Origin: Hydractinia symbiolongicarpus
Taxonomy: Eukaryota; Cnidaria; Hydrozoa; Anthoathecata; Hydractiniidae
NCBI RefSeq assembly: GCF_029227915.1
Contig: NC_079877.1
Span: 7,318,001-7,382,000, forward strand
DNA: 64,000 nucleotides
Reading direction: 5' to 3'
Under the pieces are notes generated by a model. That model did no database searches. It was not told the DNA's origin and saw only the letters and a program-made list of their open reading frames with translations. Numbering within the stretch: the first letter of the stretch is position 1; each line of letters begins with the position of its first letter. The position numbers and the translations under genes are program-made. This document shows positions 53,051 to 64,000 of the stretch, in pieces.

Positions 53051-55656
53051 CTTATAAATGTTATAAATGAGCGAATTGGACTCCAAGGAATAACATTCTT
53101 CTTAATTCGACATGATTTGTTGAATTCAACGAGTACACAATGCTTTGTGGTAGTGCTTTTTTAAAAAATTTAGATAAATCAGTTTTTTTTACTGCGGGAC
53201 CAATCCTGGCCGTTAGCACGCGGCAAAAAAATAGAGGCATTCTCAAAAACTACATTTAATTGGTTTTTTGGCGGTATCAATCCGTTTGAGTTATAACGGT
53301 TGCGTCACATATTCGTACAACATGTATTTAGTGACATTTTTCCGATATTACTAAGTAATATCGCTTTTAACAATGAAATGATTGACTGTGGAGCTTAATT
53401 GAGCTAGCTTTGGCCTGTGACCTTATAAATGTGATAAGTGGGCCAACTGGACTCCAAGAAATAACATTCTTCTTCTTTTGACATGATTGTTGGAACTCAG
53501 CGATTACACTTGGCGCAGTGGAAGCGCTTCATTTAAAAACTTAGATAAATAAGTCATTTTTTACTGTGGGACTAATCCTAGCCGTTATCGCGCGCTGAAA
53601 AATTGCGACAGTTTCAAAAACTACATTTCAATGACGTTCTAACGGTGTCGGTCCGTTTGAGTTACAACGGTTGGGTCACATATTTGTACCAAAATGCATT
53701 TAGCGATATTTTTCTCATATTACTAGTTTGCATCGCTTTTAACAGTGAAACGATTGACTGTGGGACTTAATTGAACTGATTTTGGACTGTGACCTTACAA
53801 ATGTTTTAAGTGAGGAAATTGGACTCTAAGAAATGACATTCTTCTTAATTTGACATGATTGTAGGAACTCAGCGATTACACTGGGCCCTGTGGTAGTGAT
53901 TCATTTAAAAATTTAGATAAATAAGTCAATTTTACTGTGGGACCAATAATAGCCGTCAGCGCGCGCTAAAGACATAGAGACAGTTTCGAAAACTCCATTT
54001 CATTGACTTTCTAACGGTGTCAATCCGTTTGAGTTACAACGGTTGCGTCACACATTCGTACGAACATGTATTTAGTGATTTTCTTCCGGTATTGCTAAGT
54101 TGTATCGCTTTCAACAGTGAAACGATTGACTGTGGGACTTAATTGAACTGATTTTAGACTTTGACCTTATAAATGTGATAAATGAGCAATTTTGACTACA
54201 AGAAATAACATTCTTCTTAATTTGACATGATTGCTGGAACTCAGCGATTACACTGGGCGCTGTGGTAGCGCTTTATTTATAAATTAAGATAAATAAGTCA
54301 TTTTTTACTGTGGGACCAACCTAGCCGTTATTGCGCGCTGAAAAAATAGAGACAGTTTCAAAAACTGCATTTCATTGACTTTCTAACGGGGTCAATCCGT
54401 TTGAGTTACAACGGTTGCGTCACATATTCGTACCAACATGTATTTAGTGATTCTCTTCCGATATTACTAAGTTGTATCGCTTTTAACAGTGAAACGATTG
54501 ACTGTGGGAATTAATTGAACAGATTCTGGACTGTGACCTTATCAATGTAATAAATGAGCCAATTGGACTCTGAGAAATGACATTCTTCTTAATTTTACAT
54601 GATTGCTGGAACTCAGCGATTACACTGGGCGCTGTGGTTGCGCTTTATTTAAAAATTAAGATAAATAAGTCATTTTTTACTGTGGGACGAATCCTAGTCG
54701 TTTGTTCGCGCTGAAGAAATAGAGACAGTTTCAAAAACTACATTTCATTGACTTTCTAACAGTTTTAATCCGTTTGAGTTGCAACGGTTGCGTCGCATAT
54801 TCGCACTAACATGTATTTATTGATTTTCTTCCGGTATTACTAAGTTGTATCGCTTTCAACAGTGAAACGATTGACTGTGGGACTTAATTGAACTGATTTT
54901 GGACTTTGACCTTATAAATGTGATAAATGAGCAATTTTGACTACAAGAAATAACGTTCTTCTTAATTTGACATGATTGCTGGAACTCAGCGATTACACTG
55001 GACGCTGTGGTAGCGCTTTATTTGAAAATTATGATAAATAAGTCATTTTTTACTGTGGGACGAATCCTAGTCGTTTGTTCGCGCTGAAGAAATAGAGATA
55101 GTTTCAAAAACTACATTTCATTGACTTTCTAACAGTTTTAATCCGTTTGAGTTGCAACGGTTGCGTCGCATATTCGCACCAACATGTATTTATTGATTTT
55201 CTTCCGGTATTACTAAGTTGTATCGCTTTCAACAGTGAAACGATTGACTGTGGGACTTAATTGAACTGATTTTGGACTTTGACCTTATAAATGTGATAAA
55301 TGAGCAATTTTGACTACAAGAAATAACATTCTTCTTAATTTGGCATGATTGCTGGAACTCAGCGATTACACTGGGCGCTGTGGTAGCGCTTTATTTGAAA
55401 ATTAAGATAAATAAGTCATTTTTTACTGTGGGACCAGTCCTAGCCGTTAGCGCGCGCTGAAGAAATAGAGACAGTTTCAAAAACTACATTTCTTTGACTT
55501 TCTAACGGTGTCAATCCGTTTAAGTTACAACGGTGTCGTCACATATTCGTACCAACATGTATTTAGTGATTTTTTTCCGATATTACTAAGTTGTATCGCT
55601 TTTAACAGTGAAACGATTGACTGTGGGACTTATTTGAACTGATTCTGGACTGTGAC
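53051..55656. repeat. Seven-unit higher-order spacing, second landmark
   Basis: Units start at 53051, 53422, 53794, 54166, 54538, 54911 and 55284. The trio at its head matches 50818-51931 and 55657-56773. The pair at 54911 and 55284 are near copies of each other, carrying TTTGAAAATTA and following TATTTATTGATTTTC ends; this extra unit explains seven rather than six units before the next trio. Confidence 0.87.
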
Positions 55657-58600
55657 CTTATAAATGTTATAAATGAGCGAATTGGACTCCAAGGAATAAC
55701 ATTCTTCTTAATTCGACATTATTTGTTGAATTCAGCGAGTACACAATGCTTTGTGGTAGTGCTTTTTTGAAAAATTTAGATAAATCAGTTTTTTTTACTG
55801 CGGGACCAATCCTGGCCGTTAGCACGCGGCAAAAAAATAGAGGCATTCTCAAAAACTACATTTAATTGGTTTTTTGGCGGTATCAATCCGTTTGAGTTAC
55901 AACGGTTGCGTCACATATTCGTACCAACATGTATTTAGTGACATTTTTCCCATATTACTAAGTTATATCGCTTTTAACAATGAAATGATTGACTGTGGAG
56001 CTTAATTGAGCTAGCTTTGGCCTGTGACCTTATAAATGTGATAAGTGGGCCAACTAGACTCCAAGAGATAACATTCTTCTTCTTTTGACATGATTGTTGG
56101 AACTCAGCGATTACACTTGGCGCAGTGGAAGCGCTTCATTTAAAAACTTAGATAAATAAGTCATTTTTTACTGTGGGACTAATCCTAGCCGTTATCGCGC
56201 GCTGAAAAATTGCGACAGTTTCAAAAACTACATTTCAATGACGTTCTAACGGTGTCAGTCCGTTTGAGTTACAACGGTTGGGTCACATATTTGTACCAAC
56301 ATGTATTTAGCGATATTTTTCTCATATTACTAGTTTGCATCGCTTTTAACAGTGAAACGATTGACTGCGGGACTTAATTGAACTGATTTTAGACTGTGAC
56401 CTTATAAATATTATAAGTGAGAAAATTGGACTCTAAGAAATGACATTCTTCTTAATTTGACATGATTGTAGGAACTCAGAGATTACACTGGGCGCTGTGG
56501 TTGCGCTTTATTTAAAAATTAAGATAAATAAGTAATTTTTTGCTGTAGGACGCATCCTAGTCGTTAGTCCGCGCTGAGGAAATAGAGACCGTTTCAAAAA
56601 CTACATTTCACTGACTTTCTAACAGTTTTAATCCGTTTGAGTTGCAACGGTTGCGTCACATATTCGCACCAACATGTATTTAGTGATTTTCTTCCCGTAT
56701 TACTAAGTTGTATCGCTTTCAACAGTGAAACGATTGACTGTGCGACTTAATTGAACTGATTTTGGACTTTGACCTTATAAATGTGATAAATGAGCAATTT
56801 TGACTACAAGAAATAACTCTTCTTAATTTGACATGATTGCTGGAACTCAGCGATTACACTGGGCGCTGTGGTAGCGCTTTATTTAAAAATTAAGATAAAT
56901 AAGTCATTTTTAACTGTGGGACCAATCCTAGCCGTTATAGCGCGCTAAAGAAATAGAGACAGTTTCAAAAACTACATTTCATTGACTTTCTAACGGGGTC
57001 AATCCGTTTGAGTTACAACGGTTGCGTCACACATTCGTACCAACAAGTATTTAGTGATTTTTTTCCGATATTACTAAGTTGTATCGCTTTCAACAGTGAA
57101 TCGATTGACTGTGGGACTTAATTGAAATGATTTTGGACTTCGACCTTATAAATGTAATAAATGAGCGATTTTGACTACAAGAAATAACATTCTTCTTAAT
57201 TTGACAAGATTGCTGGAACTCAGCGATTACACAGGGCGCTGTGGTAGCGCTTTATTTAAAAATTAAGAAAATAAGTTATTTTTTAGTGTGGGACCAATCC
57301 TAGCCGTTATCGCGCATTGAAGAAATAGAGACAGTTTCAAAAACTACATTTTATTGACTTTCTAACGGTGTCAATCCGTTTGAGTTACAACGGTTGCGTC
57401 ACATATTCGCACCAACATGTATTTAGTGATTTTCTTCCGATATTACTAAGTTGTGTTTTTTTTAACAGTGAAACGATTGACTGTGGGAGTTAATTGAATG
57501 ATTCTGGACTGTGACCTTACAAATGTGATGAAGGAGCTAATTGGTCTCCAAGGAATAACATTCTTCTTAATTTGACATGATTGCTGGAACTCAGCGATTA
57601 CGCTGGGCGCTGTGGTAGCGCTTTATTAAAAAATTAAGACAAATAAGTCATTTTTTACTGTGGGACTAGTCCTAGCCGTTAGTTCGGGCTGAAGAAATAG
57701 AGACAGTTTCGAAAACTCCATTTCATTGACTTTATAACGGTGTCAATCCGTTTGAGTTACAACAGTTGCGTCACACATTCGTACCAACATGTATTTAGTG
57801 ATTTTTTTCCGATATTACTAAGTTGTATTGGTTTTAACAGTGAAACGATTGACTGTGGGAATTAATTCAACTAACTTTGGACTGTGACCTGATAAATGTG
57901 ATAAATGAGACAATTGGACTCCAAGAAATAACATTCTTCTTAATTTAACGTGAATGCCGGAACTTAGCGATTACATTGGGCGCTGTGGTAGCGCTTTATT
58001 TAAAAATTTAGATAAATAAGTCATTCTTTACTGTGAGACCAATCGTAGCCGTTGTCGCGCGCTGAAAAAATAGCGACAGTTTCAAAAACTACATTTCAAT
58101 GACGTTCTAACGGTGTCAGTCCGTTTGAGTTACAACGGTTGGGTCACATATTTGCACCAACATGTATTTAGCGATATTTTTCTCATATTACTAGTTTGCA
58201 TCGCTTTTAACAGTGAAACGATTGACTGCGGGACTTAATTGAACTGATTTTGGACTTTGACTTTATAAATGTTATAAGTGAGAAAATTGGACTCTAAGAA
58301 ATGACATTCTTCTTAATTTGACATGATTGTAGGAACTCAGAGATTACACTGGACCCTGTGGTAGTGATTCATTTAAAAATTTAGATAAATAAGTCAATTT
58401 TACTGTGGGACCAATAATAGCCGTTAGCGCGCGCTAAAGATATAGAGACAGTTTCGAAAACTCCATTTCATTGACTTTCTAACGGTGTCAATCCGTTTGA
58501 GTTACAACGGTTGCGTCACACATTCGTACCAACATGTATTTAGTGATTTTTTCCCGATATTACTAAGTTGTATTAGTTTTAACAGTGAAACGATTGACTG

Positions 58601-59751
58601 TGGGAATTAATTCAACTAACTTTGGACTGTGACCTGATAAATGTGATAAATGAGACAATTGCACTCCAAGAAATAACATTCTTCTTAATTTGACGTGAAT
58701 GCCGGAACTTAGCGATTAGATTGGGCGCTGTGGTAGCGCTTCATTTAAAAATTTAGATAAATAAGTCATTCTTTACTGTGGGACCAATCGTAGCCGTTGT
58801 CGCGCGCTGAAAAAATAGCAACAGTTTCAAAAACTACATTTCAATGACGTTCTAACGGTGTCAGTCCGTTTGAGTTACAACGGTTGGGTCACATATTTGT
58901 ACCAACATGTATTTAGCGATATTTCTCTCATATTACTAGTTTGCATCGCTTTTAACAGTGAAAAGATTGACTGTGGGACTTAATTGAACTGATTTTAGAC
59001 TGTGACCTTGTAAATATTATAAGTGAGAAAATTGGACTCTAAGAAATGACATTCTTCTTAATTTGACATGATTGTAGGAACTCAGCGATTACACTGGACC
59101 CTGTGGTAGTGATTCATTTAAAAATTTAGATAAATAAGTCAATTTTACTGTGGGACCAATCCTAGCCCATAGCGCGCGCTGAAGATATAGAGACAGTTTC
59201 GAAAACTCCATTTCAATGACTTTCTAACGGTGTCAATCCGTTTGAGTTACAACGGTTGCGTCACACATTCGTACCAACATGAATTTAGTGATTTTTTTCC
59301 GATATTACTAAGTTGTATCGCTTTCAACAGTAAAACGATTGACTGCGGGACTTAATTGAACTGATTTTGGACTTTGACCTTATAAATGTGATAAGTGAGC
59401 CATTTTGACTACAAGAAATAACATTCTTCTTAATTTTACATGATTGCTGGAACTCAGCGATTACACTGGGCGCTGTGGTTGCGCTTTATTTAAAAATTAA
59501 GATAAATAAGTCATTTTTTACTGTAGGACGCATCCTAGTCGTTAGTCCGCGCTGAGGAAATAGAGACAGTTTCAAAAACTACATTTCATTGACTTTCTAA
59601 CAGTTTTAATCCGTTTGAGTTGCAACGGTTGCGTCACATATTCGCACCAACATGTATTTAGTGATTTTCTTCCCGTATTACTAAGTTGTATCGCTTTCAA
59701 CAGTGAAACGATTGACTGTGCGACTTAATTGAACTGATTTTGGACTTTGAC
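55657..59751. repeat. Units 151-161: third landmark trio and diverged units
   Basis: Units start at 55657, 56029, 56401, 56774, 57145, 57516, 57889, 58262, 58634, 59007 and 59379. Starts CTGATAAATG with GTGAATGCCGG are at 57889 and 58634 (745 bp), and TTATAAGTGAGAAAATTGG starts follow at 58262 and 59007, so 57889-59378 is a two-unit repeat. Unit 58262 begins TTTATAAATG. Text near 56560 (GACGCATCCTAGTCG, GTCCGCGCTGAGG) recurs at 59527. Confidence 0.85.
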
Positions 59752-60101
59752 CTGATAAATGTGATAAATGAGCACTTTTGACTACAAGAAATAACATTCT
59801 TCTTAATTTGACATGACTGCTGGAACTCAGCGATTACACTGGGTGCTGTGGTAGCGCTTTATTTAAAAACTTAGATAAATAAGTTTTTTCTTACTGGGGG
59901 ACCAAACCTGGCCGTTAGCACGTGCTGAATAAATAGGAACAGTTCCAAAGGCTATATTTCATTGAATTACTAACGGTATAAATCCGTTTGAGTTACAGAG
60001 GTTTTATTTAGCGATAGTATTCGGATATTACTAGGTTGCATCGCTTTTAACAGTGAAACGTTTGACTGTGGGACTTAAGTGAACTGATTTTAGTCTTTGA
60101 C
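59752..60101. repeat. Shortened satellite unit, ~23-bp deletion
   Basis: The unit is 350 bp long. GAGTTACAGAGG runs into TTTTATTTAGCGATAG near 60000, so most of the GCGTCACATATTCGTACC part is gone. Its middle is unusually diverged (ACTGGGGGACCAAACC, GTTCCAAAGGCTATATTTC). It is the only unit I saw that lacks this box. Confidence 0.88.
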
Positions 60102-61214
60102 CTTATAATTGTGATAAATGAGCCAGTTTGACTACAACAAATAACACTCTTCTTAATTTAACATGATTGCTGGAACTCAGCGATTACGCTGGGCGCTGTG
60201 GTAGCGCTTTATTAAAAAATTAAGACAAATAAGTCATTTTTTACTGTGGGATAGTCCTAGCCGTTAGTTCGGGCTGAAGAAATAGAGACAGTTTCAAAAA
60301 CTACATTTCATTGATTTTCTAACGGTGTCCATTCGTTTGAGTTACAACATTGTCGTCACATATTCGTACCAACATGTATTTAGTGATTTTTTTCCGATAT
60401 TACTAAGTTGTATTGCTTTTAACAGTGAAACGATTGACTGTGGGACTTAATTGAACTGATTCTGGACTGTAACCTTATGAATGCGATAAATGAGCCAATT
60501 GGACTTCAAGAATAACATTCTTCTTAATTCGACATTATTGCTGGAATTCAGCGAGTACACTAGGCTCTGTGGTATCGCTTTATTTAAAAATTAAGAAAAT
60601 AAGTTATTTATAAGTATGGGACCAATCCTAGCCGTTATCGCGCATTGAAGAAATAGAGAGAGTTTCAAAAACTACATTTCATTGACTTTCTAACGGTGTC
60701 AATCCGGTGGAGTTACAACGGTTGCGTCACAAATTCGCACCAACATGTATTTAATGATTTTCTTCCGATAGTTTTAAGTTGTATTTTTTTAACAGTGAAA
60801 CGATTGACTGTGGGAATTAATTGAACTTATTCTGGACTGTGATCTTATAAATGTGATGAATGAGCTAATTGGTCTCCAAGAAATGACATTCTTCTTAATT
60901 TGACATGATTGTAGGAACTCAGCGACTACACTGGACCCTGCGGTAGTGATTCATTTAAAAATTTAGATAAATAAGTCAATTTTACTGTGGGACCAATAAT
61001 AGCCGTTAGTGCTCGCTAAAGATATAGAGACAGTTTCGAAAACTCCATTTCATTGACTTTCTAACGGTGTCAATCTGTTTGAGTTACAACGGTTGCGTCA
61101 CACATTCGTACCAACATGTATTTAGTGATTTTCTTCCGATATTACTAAGTTGTGTTTTTTTTAACAGTGAAACGATTGACTGTGGGAGTTAATTGAATGA
61201 TTCTGGACTGTGAC
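60102..61214. repeat. Units 163-165: diverged single units
   Basis: Units start at 60102, 60474 and 60844; variants include CTTATAATTG, CTTATGAATG and GATCTTATAAATG. The ending TTGTGTTTTTTTTAAC at 61149 and the next start CTTACAAATGTGATGAAGG repeat text at 57451-57530, 3699 bp earlier. No gene is seen. Confidence 0.85.
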
Positions 61215-61535
61215 CTTACAAATGTGATGAAGGAGCTAATTGGTCTCCAAGGAATAACATTCTCCTTAATTTGACATGATTGCTGGAATTCAGCGATTAC
61301 ATTAGGCTCTGTGGTAGTGATTCATTTAAAAATTGCTGAAGAGATAGAGACAGTTTCGAAAACTCCATTTCATTGACTTCCTAACGGTGTCAATCCGTTT
61401 GAGTTACAACGGTTGCGTCACACATTCGTACCAACTTGTATTTAGTGATTTTGTTCCGGTATTACTAAGTTGTATCGCTTTCAACAGTGAAACGATTCAC
61501 TGTGGGACTTAATTGAACTGATTTTGGACTTTGAC
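61215..61535. repeat. Shortened hybrid unit, 51-bp deletion, second copy
   Basis: The first third (TGATGAAGGAGCTAATTGG, GGAATTCAGCG, TTAGGCTCTG) matches the unit at 57516. From GTGGTAGTGATTCATTT at about 61310 it becomes a copy of the deleted unit at 48276, with the same AAAAATTGCTGAAGAG join at about 61330. This is therefore the left breakpoint of the long-range duplicate. Confidence 0.92.
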
Positions 61536-64000
61536 CTTATAAATGTGATAAATGAGCAATTTTGACTACAAGAAATAACATTTTTTTTAATTTGACATGA
61601 TTGTAGGAACTCAGCGATTACATTGGACCCTGTGGTAGTGATTCATTTAAAAATTTAGATAAATAAGTCAATTTTACTGTGGGACCAATAATAGCCGTTA
61701 GCGCGCTAAAGATATAGAGACAGTTTCGAAAACTCCATTTCATCGACTTTCTAACAGTGTCAATCCGTTTGAGTTACAACGGTTGCGTCACACATTCGTA
61801 CCAACATGTATTTAGTGATTTTTTTTCGATATTACTAAGTTATATCGCTTTTAACAATGAAATGATTCACTGTGGAGCTTAATTGAGCTAGCTTTTGCCT
61901 GTGACCTTATAAATGTGATAAGTGAGTCAACTGGACTCCAAGAAATAACATTGTTCTTATTTTGACATGATTGATGGAACTCAGCGATTACACTTGGCGC
62001 AGTGGAAGCGCTTCATTTAAAAACTTAGATAAATAAGTCATTTTTTACTGTGGGACCAATCCTAGCCGTTATCGCCCGCTGAAAAATTGCGACAGTTTCA
62101 AAAACTACATTTCAATGACGTTCTAACTGTATCAGTACGTTTGAGTTACAACGGTTGCGTCACATATTCGTACCAACATGTATCAAGTGATTTTCTTCCG
62201 ATATTACTAAGTTGTATTGGTTTTAACAGTGAAACGATTGACTGTGGGAATTAATTCAACTAACTTTGGACTGTGACCTGATAAATGTGATAAATGAGAC
62301 AATTGGACTCCAAGAAATCTTATTCTTCTTAATTTGACTTGAATGCCGGAACTTAGCGATTACATTGGGCGCTGTGGTAGCGCTTCATTTAAAAATTTAG
62401 ATAAATAAGTCATTCTTTACTGTGGGACCAATCGTAGCCGTTGTCTCGCGCTGAAAAAATAGCGACAGTTTCAAAAACTACATTTCAATGACGTTCTAAC
62501 GGTGTCAGTTCGTTTGAGTTAGAACGGTTGGGTCACATATTTGTACTAACATGTATTTAGCGATATTTTTCTCATATTACTAGTTTGCATCGCTTTTAAC
62601 AGTGAAACGATTGACTGTGGGACTTAATTGAACTGATTTTTGACTGTGACCTTATAAATGTTATAAGTGAAAAAATTGGACACTAAGAAATGACATTCTT
62701 CTTAATTTGACATGATTGTAGGAACTCAGCGATTACACTGGACCCTGTGGTAGTGATTCATTTAAAAATTTAGATAAATAAGTCAATTTTACTGTGAGAC
62801 CAATCCTAGCCGTTAGCGCGCTGAAGATATAGAGAGAGTTTCGAAAACTCCATTTCATTGACTTTCTCACGGTGTCAATCCGTTTGAGTTCCGACGGTTG
62901 CGTCACACATTCGTACCAACTTGTATTTAGTGATTTTCTTCCGGTATTACTAAGTTGTATCGCTTTCAACAGTGAAACGATTGACTGTGGGACTTAATTG
63001 AACTGATTTTGGACTTTGACCTTATAAATGTGATAAATGAGCAATTTTGACTACTTCTTAATTTGACGTGAATGCCGGAACTTAGCGATTACACTGGGCG
63101 CTGTGGTTGCGCTTTATTTAAAAATTAAAATAAATAAGTCATTTTTAACTGTGGGACGAATCCTAGTCGTTTGTTCGCGCTGAAGAAATAGAGACAGTTT
63201 CAAAAACTACATTTCATTGACTTTCTAACAGTTTTAATCCGTTTGAGTTGCAACGGTTGCGTCACATATTCGCACCAACATGCATTTGGTGATTTCCTTC
63301 CGGTATTACTTAGTTGTATCGCTTTCAACAGTGAAACGATTGACTGTGGGACTTAATTGAACTGATTTTGGACTTTGACCTTATAAATGTGATAAATGAG
63401 AAATTTTGACTACAAGAAATAACATTCTTCTTAATTTGACATGATTGCTGGAACTCAGCGATTACACTGGGCGCTGTGGTAGCGATTTATTTAAAAATTA
63501 AGATAAATAAGTCATTTTTTACTGTAGGACCAGTCCTAGCCGTTAGCGCGCGCTGAAGAGATAGAGACAGTTTCAAAAACTACATTTCATTGACTTTCTA
63601 ACGGTGTCAATCCGTTTGAGTTACAACGGTGTCGTCACATATTCGTACCAACATGTATTTAGTGATTTTTTTCCGATATTACTAAGTTGTATCGCTTTTA
63701 ACAGTGAAACGATTGACTGTGGGACTTATTTGAACTGATTCTGGACTGTGACCTTATAAATGTTATAAATGAACGAATTGGACTCCAAGGAATAACATTC
63801 TTCTTAATTCGACATGATTTGTTGAATTCAACGAGTACACAATGCTTTGTGGTAGTGCTTTTTAAAAAAATTTAGATAAATCAGTTTTTTTTTACTGCGG
63901 GACCAATCCTGGCCGTTAGCACGCGGCAAAAAAATAGAGGCATTCTCAAAAACTACATTTAATTGGTTTTTTGGCGGTATCAATCCGTTTGAGTTACAAC
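61305..64000. repeat. Long-range duplicated segment, copy 2, cut by window edge
   Basis: Units start at 61536, 61906, 62278, 62651, 63021 (14-bp deletion), 63380 and 63753 (partial, 248 bp). Differences from copy 1 that I noticed include GTTAGCGCGCTAAAG (two bases shorter, near 61695), GTTAGCGCGCTGAAG (near 62812), GACTTGAATGCCG, TTTTTGACTG and ATGAACGAATTGG. The copy is clearly the same segment, somewhat older than the 2234-bp and 2601-bp tandem pairs, and probably continues beyond 64000. Confidence 0.92.
63021..63379. repeat. Shortened satellite unit, 14-bp deletion, second copy
   Basis: The unit is 359 bp long, with TTTTGACTAC joined to TTCTTAATTTGACG near 63052, as in the unit at 50086. 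It lies 12935 bp from its partner. Confidence 0.9.

Larger units (their letters stand above)
1..64000. repeat. Satellite DNA array, ~372-bp unit, 172 units plus a partial one
   Basis: Successive unit starts (CTTATAAATG or close variants such as CTCATAAGTG and CTGATAAATG) were followed by eye from 1 to 63753. Spacing is 370-373 bp except in units with visible internal deletions (321, 348, 350 and 359 bp). All units lie in the same orientation and no foreign sequence interrupts them. Landmarks in unit order are: an ATTCTTCTTAATTTGACATG block near +45, CAGCGATTACACTGG near +77, an AT-rich TTTAAAAATTTAGATAAATA near +110, CTGTGGGACCAATCCTAG near +140, GTTTGAGTTACAACGG near +235, TTCGTACCAACATGTATTTA near +260, and ACTGTGGGACTTAATTGAAC near +335. 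The unit is about 37% GC. A centromeric or heterochromatic role is inferred from length and organisation only; the satellite is not one I recognise. Confidence 0.98.

Noticed and set aside
53061-55852. Two 61-codon minus-strand frames (53061-53246 and 55667-55852) differing in one residue
   Set aside because: The similarity looks like a conserved protein family, but it reflects the 2606-bp duplication of the underlying satellite trio.
62733-62969. Minus-strand open frame of 78 codons
   Set aside because: It is satellite sequence in the long-range duplicate; the partner region near 49800 does not keep the whole frame as a distinct gene, and no domain is seen.
1-64000. CRISPR array
   Set aside because: The repeated unit is about 372 bp with no short fixed repeat separated by unique spacers; all of the unit is repeated.
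1-64000. Ribosomal, histone, tRNA or snRNA gene cluster
   Set aside because: No coding frame, rRNA core text or tRNA box pair is present, and unit length and divergence do not suit these clusters.
1-64000. Telomere or subtelomere repeat
   Set aside because: No run of short telomeric motifs such as TTAGG or TTAGGG repeats was seen.
1-64000. Transposon or Helitron-derived tandem repeat
   Set aside because: No transposase or reverse transcriptase frame, terminal repeats or target-site duplications were seen. An old mobile origin of the unit cannot be excluded.

Overview
The whole window is one uninterrupted block of tandemly repeated satellite DNA. A unit of about 372 bp (most copies 371-373 bp) runs head to tail in one orientation from base 1 to base 64000. 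Taking the motif CTTATAAATG as unit start, I followed 172 successive units plus a partial one at the right edge. I see no gene, RNA gene, transposon, telomere repeat or unique sequence. Starts were counted by eye and may be off by 1-2 bases.

Organism: a large eukaryotic genome is the only sensible source. The unit is about 37% GC (132 G+C in 360 counted bases) and is not CpG-depleted, which fits a genome with little CpG methylation, such as many invertebrates, better than a vertebrate or plant. I do not recognise the satellite and name no species. The length, order and repeat hierarchy suit centromeric or pericentromeric heterochromatin or a sex-chromosome block, but no sequence here proves that.

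Layout. Family letters are mine and describe the bases after the unit start. (1) 1-14154: families A (TGATTAATGCGCC), B (TTATAAGTGAGACAA), C (TGATAAATGAGTCATTTTG) and D (TAATAAATGAGCC with ACTCACCG), arranged as a near-identical six-unit pair, AB dimers and four ABD trimers. (2) 14155-19747: C, D and E (D-like start, GGTAAGG in the middle), with C-E dimers. (3) 19748-26066: an A'B' dimer duplication, then two almost identical seven-unit blocks that introduce F (CTCATAAGTG), G (ATGAGGCAA) and H (ATGAGCCAATTGG with TTCGACATG). (4) 26067-30528: four-unit blocks of 1487 bp. (5) 30529-42692: a complex mosaic of 2-, 3-, 4- and 5-unit duplications, including four units with the same 24-bp deletion and a 2.8-kb segment duplicated 5178 bp away. 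(6) 42693-64000: the most diverged part, with several internal deletions, three six/seven-unit spaced landmarks, and a segment of about 2.7 kb at 48.36-51.07 kb that reappears 12.94 kb later and runs off the right edge.

Nothing here works together as genes do. The biology on show is concerted evolution: repeated in-register unequal exchange or conversion has made nested higher-order repeats of 2 to 7 units, and hybrid units whose two ends come from different families. The short open frames in the window (all under 90 codons) are translations of the satellite and are not annotated as genes. I found no new functional system; the noteworthy points are the repeat hierarchy, the recent duplications, the shared deletion markers and the short dyads that recur in nearly every unit.
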